Assembly: GCA_014378965.1 (NCBI GenBank)
Contig: JACMMR010000056.1
Span: 1-14,207, forward strand
Direction of reading: 5' to 3'
Source of the DNA: Candidatus Parcubacteria bacterium
GTDB taxonomy: Bacteria; Patescibacteriota; Minisyncoccia; Phycocordibacterales; CAIZLB01
Length of the DNA: 14,207 nt
Of the stretch, positions 5,500 through 12,130 are shown piece after piece. The notes beneath the pieces were generated by a model. The model did no database searches. It was not told the DNA's origin and saw only the letters and a program-made list of their open reading frames with translations. How positions within the stretch are numbered: the stretch's first letter is position 1; every line of letters begins with the position of its first letter. The translations under genes were made by a program, and so were the position numbers.

Positions 5500-6780
5500 A
5501 TGTCAACTCTAACCACAAAAGAATTTAAGCTAAAAAATGGATTGCAGGTAATACATAATTATAAAAAAGATTCAAAAATCGTGGACGTGAGACTTATGTT
5601 TAAAGCGGGAAATTTTTATAATTCACTCTACTCATATACACCTGGTACGGCACACTTTCTGGAACATGTAGTTCATGAAAAAACAACAAAATATACAAAC
5701 AAGGTTGATTTAACAATGCTTGTTGAAAAATTTGGAGGGCAGAGAAATGCCGTGACTTACGGAACGGAAAAGATGACTTTTTTTGCAACAGTAATCAACG
5801 ATTTTACGGAAAATGCTTTTGATTACATATCTCAAGTAGTTTTTAACTCAGAGTTCAATGAGGTCGCATTAGAAAAACACAGTAAAATAATTAGAGAAGA
5901 GCTTCTTGCTAGTTTTAAAAACCCAAACACTAAAGCAATGAGGTTGTTTAATGATTTAGCATACAAAGGAACTAATTTTACATATCACACACTAGGAACA
6001 GAAGAATCTTTAAATGATATAAATTTAAAAGAACTTAAAGACTATTATCTAAATTTCTTTACTCCTAACAACTGTATTTTGTCTATAAGTGGTGATATAT
6101 CTTTTGAGCAATGCGAAACTTTAGTTAAAAAATATTTTGACAATGTTTCTATTAAAAAAAATACACTGGTTTATCCAGACATCTCTATGCTTGTGTCAAA
6201 AAATAGAAACCGTACTCAAGGTCATACTCTTATTCAAGACAAACAGGCTGTTGTTAATTTCGGTGGCATTGGCACTGGATATAATGATACATTAAGTTTT
6301 AGTAATTTAGTTTTAATTAGATTATTAACATGGGGTTCAAATTCAATTTTGAATAAAAAACTCAGAGAGGAGAATAGCTTGGTATATAACGTTGCCGGGG
6401 TACTAATCTCAAACGAGTTTTTTAGTAATACATATTTTAACATCAATACCCAACCTGAAAATATTCAAAAATGCTTAGATATTATAAAAAAAGAGGTTTT
6501 AAAAATAACTAACGGTAAAATAAATTTAGATGATTTAGATAAAACTAAAAAGATAATACAAACTTCCGAAATATTTAATGATCAAAATATTCAAAATGAA
6601 GCTGACAGCATAGCTACTATTAAGCTTTTGTATAAAAATATTAAAGATAAAGAGGATAATTTAAATAAGATTTTAAGCGTAACTAAGGAAGAAGTCATGG
6701 AGTCTGCAAAATTGTTATACGAGAATTTGAATATACTTGCAGTCTGCTCAAATGTGGAAGGTGTTGAGTATGAGTTTTAA
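5500..6780 (+). CDS. M16 family zinc metallopeptidase
   Basis: A 426-residue protein of the pitrilysin/insulinase family (M16B-type length), which degrades peptides inside a clamshell chamber. The inverted zinc motif HFLEH places ligands at H52 and H56 and the catalytic Glu at E55. The third ligand is expected about 77 residues after H56 and E133 in KIIREELL fits. The second domain contains NKKLREENSLVYNVAG, the conserved C-terminal-domain block. No signal peptide or membrane segment is seen, so it should be cytoplasmic. M16B enzymes often work with a second, inactive subunit encoded next door; none is present, so it may act as a homodimer. It heads a tight run with the small protein and NUDIX genes. 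Confidence 0.9.
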   Translation: MSTLTTKEFKLKNGLQVIHNYKKDSKIVDVRLMFKAGNFYNSLYSYTPGTAHFLEHVVHEKTTKYTNKVDLTMLVEKFGGQRNAVTYGTEKMTFFATVINDFTENAFDYISQVVFNSEFNEVALEKHSKIIREELLASFKNPNTKAMRLFNDLAYKGTNFTYHTLGTEESLNDINLKELKDYYLNFFTPNNCILSISGDISFEQCETLVKKYFDNVSIKKNTLVYPDISMLVSKNRNRTQGHTLIQDKQAVVNFGGIGTGYNDTLSFSNLVLIRLLTWGSNSILNKKLREENSLVYNVAGVLISNEFFSNTYFNINTQPENIQKCLDIIKKEVLKITNGKINLDDLDKTKKIIQTSEIFNDQNIQNEADSIATIKLLYKNIKDKEDNLNKILSVTKEEVMESAKLLYENLNILAVCSNVEGVEYEF

Positions 6781-6784
6781 AAAA

Positions 6785-7033
6785 ATGAAAACAAAAAATA
6801 AATACAACAGTTTAATGAATATCCCTGAAGATTTCACCAAAGAGGAGTGGGGTCTTGCTGTATCTGTTATAGATTTTTTACCACACAATATTTTAGTTGA
6901 ACTTTGTGATAAATATGAGATAAGGTTTGAAGGAGGAAATAAAGACACTGATGATGAGACTTTAATTTTAGGATTGTTTAATCACTTGAGTAAAGAGGAA
7001 ATTTTAAATATAGCTAATAAATACAATAATTAA
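6785..7033 (+). CDS. Small acidic helical protein of unknown function
   Basis: About 82 residues from ATG 6785, four bases after the M16 stop; an alternative ATG at 6770 would overlap M16 by 11 bases. After a basic start the protein is acidic: NIPEDFTKEEWGLAVSVIDF, then ILVELCDKYEI, DDETLILGLFNHLSKEEIL and NIANKYNN. The pattern of two short amphipathic helices separated by a Gly/Asp-rich turn is reminiscent of SAP/LEM-like helix-extended-loop-helix modules, but I cannot assign a family. No membrane helix or signal peptide. Its stop abuts the next start with no gap, so translation with its neighbours is likely coupled. Confidence 0.7.
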   Translation: MKTKNKYNSLMNIPEDFTKEEWGLAVSVIDFLPHNILVELCDKYEIRFEGGNKDTDDETLILGLFNHLSKEEILNIANKYNN

Positions 7034-7384
7034 ATGTACAGAAAAGGTGTTTCAGCATTAATACTTAATAAAAACCAAGAATTTCTTTTGGTTAATTTGA
7101 TTTCTTTTGAGGAAAAATATTTTGCTATTCCTGGTGGTGGAGTCGAGGAAAGTGAGACTTTGGAAGAAGCTGTGTATAGGGAAATAATGGAAGAATTGGG
7201 TATAAAAGCTGAGTCTCTTGAATTAATTGGAAAAGATGAGGTACCTTTAAAGTTTACTTTCAAAATCCCAAAAATCAAAAACGGGATTGATATTACAGGT
7301 TCAGAAAGATTTTTCTTTGGATTTAGATTTATTGGTTATGATAGTGAGATAAAGCTTCAGGAAGATGAGGGAGGTGTTGCCTGA
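7034..7384 (+). CDS. NUDIX hydrolase with a frameshifted C-terminus
   Basis: Predicted metal-dependent pyrophosphohydrolase acting on a nucleoside diphosphate-linked substrate. The Nudix box is complete at residues 35-57: G-x5-E-x7-REIMEELGI, preceded by AIPGG, so the catalytic core looks intact. The frame stops at TGA 7382-7384 just after SEIKLQEDEGGVA. The expected C-terminal part appears in another frame: from GAG at about 7372 it reads EVLPEFKKSK, then TAG. One surplus G in the GAGGGAGG tract near 7365-7372 would explain the shift. The final strand and helix of the fold would be lost, so activity is doubtful. It starts on the base after the stop of the small protein. Confidence 0.7.
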   Translation: MYRKGVSALILNKNQEFLLVNLISFEEKYFAIPGGGVEESETLEEAVYREIMEELGIKAESLELIGKDEVPLKFTFKIPKIKNGIDITGSERFFFGFRFIGYDSEIKLQEDEGGVA

Positions 7385-7484
7385 ATTTAAGAAAAGCAAG
7401 TAGTTGATATTACAATATAAGTCTGGTATTGATTGAATTCAAGAGCTAAATAGACTTGAAAAATATACTAATACTGTTCCATAG
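7383..7484 (+). pseudogene. Displaced C-terminal remnant of the NUDIX gene
   Basis: Read in the frame of GAA 7383, the sequence gives EFKKSK, TAG (7401-7403), LILQYKSGID, TGA (7434-7436), IQELNRLEKYTNTVP and TAG (7482-7484). The first interruption falls where NUDIX proteins of this sort usually have a Trp (TGG to TAG). This looks like the real end of the gene after a frameshift and two nonsense changes. Confidence 0.45.
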
Positions 7485-7485
7485 A

Positions 7486-7494
7486 TGATATAAT
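7486..7494 (+). promoter_or_regulatory. Extended -10 promoter of the acyltransferase-kinase unit
   Basis: TGATATAAT is an extended -10 with a perfect TATAAT hexamer (7489-7494); no good -35 lies at 16-18 bases. Transcription would begin near 7501, giving a leader of about 20 bases before the ATG at 7522. This is the only promoter I see ahead of the five-gene run to 13726. Confidence 0.55.
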
Positions 7495-7521
7495 TTCTAT
7501 ATACATAAAATATACAAAACC

Positions 7522-8199
7522 ATGAAATCCCATCAAAAACGTACAGCAATATCGCATTATATATTAAAAAACATAGCCAGACCTTTTATTAAAACTTTAT
7601 GGGTTAAGAAAGTAACAGGTATCGAGAATATACCAAAAAAAGGAGCGTTTATTATAGCCATGAATCATCAAAGTTTTTTTGACTTTTTGATATTCTCAGC
7701 CATTGCACCAAGGAATGTTCATTTTTTAGCTGCAGAAAAATTTTATAAAAACAGATCCTGGAAAGCTTTAATGGTTTTGACTGGTCAAATAAAAGTAGAG
7801 AGGGAAACGAAAGATAAAACAGAATTACATAATCATGTTAAAACTCATTTAGGTAAAGGTTTGTTGCTAGGTATTTTTCCTGAAGGAACAAGATCTCCAC
7901 ATAAAGACGAAATGTTAAAAGCTTTCAATGGAATATCCAAATACGCAATTAATCATAAAGTAAACATTATTCCTGTTGGACTAAAGGGAATGTATGATAT
8001 ATTGCCAAAAAATTCAAGAAAAATTTCCTTCAAAAAAACAGCTGAAGTTCACATAGGTAAACCCATAGATGTTTCTGAACATTGGGAAGGTGAGTCAGAT
8101 GATGAAAAATATACTTACATAACAGAAAAAGTTATGAAAAAGATTGAATTATTATCAGGAAAAAAGTATAATCACTACACACACAATCATGCAGAATAA
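7522..8199 (+). CDS. plsC: 1-acyl-sn-glycerol-3-phosphate acyltransferase (PlsC family)
   Basis: Phospholipid-synthesis acyltransferase that adds an acyl chain to lysophosphatidate to give phosphatidate at the inner membrane face. The 225-residue protein has the catalytic H-x4-D motif as NHQSFFD (H49, D54), the substrate-binding FPEGTRS at 119-125, and the later IIPVGLKG block. The N-terminal helix, about residues 10-30, is amphipathic with weak hydrophobicity, fitting peripheral membrane attachment. Its last 11 bases overlap the HAD phosphatase gene, so the two are translationally coupled. CPR genomes often lack a full fatty-acid pathway, so the acyl donor may be scavenged. The family is certain; the exact acceptor is inferred. 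Confidence 0.85.
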   Translation: MKSHQKRTAISHYILKNIARPFIKTLWVKKVTGIENIPKKGAFIIAMNHQSFFDFLIFSAIAPRNVHFLAAEKFYKNRSWKALMVLTGQIKVERETKDKTELHNHVKTHLGKGLLLGIFPEGTRSPHKDEMLKAFNGISKYAINHKVNIIPVGLKGMYDILPKNSRKISFKKTAEVHIGKPIDVSEHWEGESDDEKYTYITEKVMKKIELLSGKKYNHYTHNHAE

Positions 8200-8893
8200 A
8201 ATATTTGTAATAGATCTAGACAGTACTCTAATCAGAGAACAAAGTCAGGGGTATTTAATAAAATATCTTAAAGATATTAAAAAAATCTCTTTTTTTAAAT
8301 ATGTCATAATAATGAGTGGTTTTATTCTATATAAGTTATCGTTATATACAAATGCTAGGCAACTACTTCAATTTTCTTTAAATAATTTCACAAATGATAC
8401 AGAGGAAAATATATACGGTTATGTAAATGACTTTTTCGAAAAAACATTAAAAAATAAATATTTCATACACTCAAAAGAGTTAGTTAAATTAATACAAGGC
8501 AGCAGTTCAGAAATAGTTATTTTATCCGCAGTTATTGATCCTTTAGTCAAAAGAATCTGCGAAGATTTGAAGATATCAAGATATGTATCTACAAAACTTG
8601 AATTTAATAAAGGCTTATTTACTGGAAAAATCATAAGTGAACATAATTACGGGGATTATAAATTGGATAATATTAAAAAATATTTGTTAGAAAATAATAT
8701 GAATGAGGAAGATGTTGTAATTATAACTGATCATATTTCAGATATCTCAATCATAAAATATTTCAAGAATCCTATTATAGCAAATCCAAACTCTGTTATG
8801 AAAAAATGGGCTCGACAAAATAATTATCCCATAATATACTTAGATAATAATGAATCTATTCAGTATATCAAACATTATATTGAGTCTAAGTAG
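8189..8893 (+). CDS. HAD-superfamily IB phosphatase (SerB-like)
   Basis: A 234-residue phosphohydrolase. Motif I is DLDST with the nucleophile at D9 and acid/base at D11. Motif II is the Ser of ILSAVIDP, motif III probably the Lys of GDYKLDNI, and motif IV the TDHISD pair. Motif IV usually reads GDSxxD; here Ser is replaced by His. One hydrophobic helix (about residues 32-52) sits in the cap region and could touch the membrane. IB phosphatases beside or fused to PlsC are known; removal of the phosphate from phosphatidate or a related lipid phosphate is the likely role, but phosphoserine-type substrates cannot be excluded. The start at 8189 (MQNKIFVIDLD) is preferred over an in-frame ATG at 8144, which would add 15 residues without a fold. 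Confidence 0.8.
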   Translation: MQNKIFVIDLDSTLIREQSQGYLIKYLKDIKKISFFKYVIIMSGFILYKLSLYTNARQLLQFSLNNFTNDTEENIYGYVNDFFEKTLKNKYFIHSKELVKLIQGSSSEIVILSAVIDPLVKRICEDLKISRYVSTKLEFNKGLFTGKIISEHNYGDYKLDNIKKYLLENNMNEEDVVIITDHISDISIIKYFKNPIIANPNSVMKKWARQNNYPIIYLDNNESIQYIKHYIESK

Positions 8894-10460
8894 TTTATTT
8901 TTTGGTTTAATAGTTTATCACTCAAATAAAGAAAACCCTCTAATAAAATATTGGTTAATGTTCGCATGGTGTTTTTCTTTCTGGTCACTCGGGTTGTTTG
9001 GGGTAACGTATTATACGAATTACAGCACGGCTTTTTTTTGGCAATATGTCCTTGATTTTTTTGCTGTTTTTTTGCCATCAACGTATGTGATTTTTTTGAT
9101 AAAATTTTTTAAATTTAAAAATAAGTTTTGGATGCCTGCAATATATATCAGCTCGGCATTTTTTGCCATTTTTAGCTTTACACCTTACTTTAAAACAGGG
9201 ATAAGTATACAAAACGGCTTATATTGGATAGTTCCAGGAAAATATTACCTTTTGTTTATAGCTTATTTTATGATATATGCAATTGTATCCATATGGATAC
9301 TTTTGTTTCAGCTTATAAAGAACAGACATGATCCTCTTTTAAGGGGACAGATACGAAATATCATGATTGCCAGCTTGTTTGGTTATGGGGGAGGCTCCAC
9401 AAACTTTCTGCCATATTTGTTCAAATCTTTTCCATATGGAAACTATTTCGTTATTTTCTTTTTGGTATTTATGGTGTACGGAGTGTTGAAATATAAAATA
9501 TTGAACACTAAAGTTATTTCGGCGCAAATATTTTCAATATCCATCATCTTAATCTCTTTATTTAACTTTTTGAGAGCAATCGATATTCAAGATCAGTTGA
9601 TAAACTTATTTACCCTTGTTCTTATATCCTTCTTTAGTTATTTTTTAATCAGAAGTGTAAACGGAGAAGTTAAGGCAAAAGATCAGATCCAAACCCTCGC
9701 AGACAACCTCACAAAATCCAACGACAAGCTCGAGGACGCCAACGTCCACCTAAAAGAACTCGACCAAAAGAAATCCGAATTCATGTCGCTCGCCACTCAT
9801 CAACTACGCGCGCCGCTTACCGCCATGAGAGGGTATTATTCGATGATTCAGGAGGGTACTTTCGGTAAAATTAATAACCCGGAGATTGAAGATGTCATAA
9901 ACAAGATCTCTCGCTCAACCACAGACCTCACTATGATAGTAGAGGACTATCTAAACATCTCACGTATAGAGCAAGGTAAGATGCAGTATAACTTCAATAC
10001 CTTAGATATAGCCGATATAGTAAACGATGTTGTCAAAGAAGTCTCACCTACAGTGCGTCATGCTGGTCTGACATTAAACCTAACCTATGACAATACCAAA
10101 AAGTACATGGTTTCAGTAGATCAAGGAAAGATAAAACAAGTAGTATTCAATATTATAGATAACTCGATAAAATATACACCGAAGGGAAGTATAACTGTTT
10201 CCATTAAGAAAACAACAAACAAAAAAGTCTTAATATCAGTCAAAGACACAGGTGTAGGCATAAAGTCAGGAGTTATACCTCAACTTTTCCAGAAGTTCAC
10301 CCGTGCACCTGACGCCTCAGAGACCAATATATTGGGTACAGGCCTCGGCTTGTATGTAGCCGATCAAATACTCAAAGCTCATCATGGTGGAGCCTGGGCC
10401 GAGTCTGAGGGGCAAGGGAAGGGGTCTCAATTTTATATAGAATTAAATTTATCCGAATAG
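8850..10460 (+). CDS. Multi-pass membrane sensor histidine kinase HK1
   Basis: A 536-residue sensor kinase. About nine hydrophobic helices (roughly residues 6-24, 32-55, 62-87, 92-113, 132-156, 168-190, 198-217, 223-243, 250-270) resemble the 7TM N-terminal domain of histidine kinases plus two more helices. A charged coiled coil (272-305) leads to the dimerisation domain with the phospho-acceptor His at residue 317 (SLATHQLRAPLTAM). The ATPase domain has the N box around N438 (IDNSIKYTP), the G1 box DTGVGI from D466, the F-box LFQKF and the G2 box GTGLGLYVA. The start at 8850 lies 44 bases inside the HAD gene and is supported by alignment with the HK2 and HK3 N-termini. GC rises sharply at the end of the membrane domain. 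No partner regulator lies nearby. Confidence 0.88.
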   Translation: MNLFSISNIILSLSSLFFGLIVYHSNKENPLIKYWLMFAWCFSFWSLGLFGVTYYTNYSTAFFWQYVLDFFAVFLPSTYVIFLIKFFKFKNKFWMPAIYISSAFFAIFSFTPYFKTGISIQNGLYWIVPGKYYLLFIAYFMIYAIVSIWILLFQLIKNRHDPLLRGQIRNIMIASLFGYGGGSTNFLPYLFKSFPYGNYFVIFFLVFMVYGVLKYKILNTKVISAQIFSISIILISLFNFLRAIDIQDQLINLFTLVLISFFSYFLIRSVNGEVKAKDQIQTLADNLTKSNDKLEDANVHLKELDQKKSEFMSLATHQLRAPLTAMRGYYSMIQEGTFGKINNPEIEDVINKISRSTTDLTMIVEDYLNISRIEQGKMQYNFNTLDIADIVNDVVKEVSPTVRHAGLTLNLTYDNTKKYMVSVDQGKIKQVVFNIIDNSIKYTPKGSITVSIKKTTNKKVLISVKDTGVGIKSGVIPQLFQKFTRAPDASETNILGTGLGLYVADQILKAHHGGAWAESEGQGKGSQFYIELNLSE

Positions 10461-10470
10461 ATATAGTAAC

Positions 10471-12120
10471 ATGAATACAAATAATTTTTTTACAATTGAA
10501 ACTATCAGTCTTTTGTCAACTGCTTTTTTTAACTTGGTGCTTTTTATGATAATTATTATAAGAAATAAAAAAACTAGAAATATATATTATTTTTTAGGGT
10601 TTATATTATCAATTTTCATTTGGGTTGTAACAACATTATTTTTGTATGTTTTAGATGGAAAAGCATTACTCATAGATGTTCATCTTATATATTTTGGCCC
10701 AGCTTTCATACCGATGTTTATGATTTTGTTTATAAAAACATTTCCCAAAGAAAAGTTAGGTTATTCTAAATTAAAACTATCTCTATTCTTATTCTTTCCG
10801 GTTTTTTTTTCAATTTTATCTTTAATACCTAATGCAATTATAAAAAATGTTGTAGTTGTAAATGAATACAGTAGGTATTTTATTTTTGGAAAATTGTATT
10901 GGTTTTATTTTATATATATATGTATTTACTTTATATTCGTTTTATATTTAATGGTAGAAAAATATTTAATGTTAAAAGGCAGAGAGAAAAATCAAATTGA
11001 AATGATTTTCTTAAATCTTGCTATTGGATCATTTGTGGGTGTTATTACTACATTAATTATGTCTACATTTGGAAATTATTCGTTGTTCTGGGTTGGTTCA
11101 TTTTATAGTGGACACTTGGTTATAGCTATATTTTATGGGATTGTAAGGTATGGACTTTTTGACATCAAACTTATTGCAACTGAGTTTATAACTCTAACAA
11201 CATGGATATTATTATTTGTTAAAATTCTTTTTGACAAAACTTCAACAGATAGACTTGTTGATTCAATTATTTTATCTTTGATAATTATAAGTGGAATTAT
11301 GATAATTAAAACTGTTACTAAAGAGATAGTTTTACGTGAAAAAGACGATATACTAGTTGATAACATAACTGTTTTAAATCAAAAATTGGAAAAAACTAAT
11401 GCTGATCTAAAAGTGTTAGATCAAAAAAAATCAGAGTTTATGTCTTTGGCTACTCATCAATTACGTGCACCACTTACCGCAATGAAGGGTTATTCTTCTA
11501 TGATACTTGATGGTACTTTTGGTAAAATTCAAAATCCTGAAATAGAAGCTGCGGTAAACAAGATCTCTCGCTCGACAACTGATTTAACAATGATAGTGGA
11601 AGATTATTTAAATATTTCACGCATAGAGCAGGGGAGTATGAGATATAACTTTTCAGTTGTTAATGTACCTGATCTTATAAAAGATGTCTTAGAAGGTGTC
11701 ATGAATACAGCAGATAGATTAGGGTTAAAAATTACGTTAAATTATGATGCTACTATAAAATATAATGTTAGTGTTGATCCAGGAAAAATGAAACAGGTGT
11801 TTTTAAATATAATAGATAATGCTATAAAATATACTCCGTCAGGCAATATAGATATTTATATAAAAAAAACAGAAGATGGTAAAAATGTGATAATTAAAAT
11901 TATTGATACAGGGGTAGGTATAAGAGTGGAGGTGTTATCTAGTTTATTTCAAAAATTTGTTCGTGCTCCAGATGCTTCTAAGATTAATATCTTAGGTACA
12001 GGGTTAGGGTTATATGTTGCAGGTGAAATACTAAAAGCTCATAGCGCTCACGCTTGGGCAAATTCAGAAGGGGTGGGTAAAGGCTCAACTTTTTACGTTG
12101 AATTATCATTAGTAAATTAA
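10471..12120 (+). CDS. Multi-pass membrane sensor histidine kinase HK2
   Basis: A 549-residue paralogue of HK1, ten bases behind it. The multi-helix N-terminal half ends near residue 275. A long coiled coil (REKDDILVDNITVLNQKLEK) follows, then the H-box with His 329 (SLATHQLRAPLTAM), the N box IDNAIKYTP, the G1 box DTGVGI, FQKFVRAPDAS and GTGLGLYVAGEIL. Near the end it reads AHSAHAWANSEG where HK1 and HK3 have a Gly two or three residues after the AH. The membrane half shares with HK3 stretches such as FPK(E/Q)KL(G/N)YSKLKL and RYGLFDIKL(I/V)ATEF, and is much further from HK1, so HK2 and HK3 are the most recent duplication. All key catalytic residues are present. The ligand is unknown. Confidence 0.9.
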   Translation: MNTNNFFTIETISLLSTAFFNLVLFMIIIIRNKKTRNIYYFLGFILSIFIWVVTTLFLYVLDGKALLIDVHLIYFGPAFIPMFMILFIKTFPKEKLGYSKLKLSLFLFFPVFFSILSLIPNAIIKNVVVVNEYSRYFIFGKLYWFYFIYICIYFIFVLYLMVEKYLMLKGREKNQIEMIFLNLAIGSFVGVITTLIMSTFGNYSLFWVGSFYSGHLVIAIFYGIVRYGLFDIKLIATEFITLTTWILLFVKILFDKTSTDRLVDSIILSLIIISGIMIIKTVTKEIVLREKDDILVDNITVLNQKLEKTNADLKVLDQKKSEFMSLATHQLRAPLTAMKGYSSMILDGTFGKIQNPEIEAAVNKISRSTTDLTMIVEDYLNISRIEQGSMRYNFSVVNVPDLIKDVLEGVMNTADRLGLKITLNYDATIKYNVSVDPGKMKQVFLNIIDNAIKYTPSGNIDIYIKKTEDGKNVIIKIIDTGVGIRVEVLSSLFQKFVRAPDASKINILGTGLGLYVAGEILKAHSAHAWANSEGVGKGSTFYVELSLVN

Positions 12121-12130
12121 ATAAAAAAAA

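Noticed and set aside
11133..11366. Minus-strand frames opposite the three kinases
   Set aside because: All are short, antisense to well-supported kinase genes, and without family resemblance.
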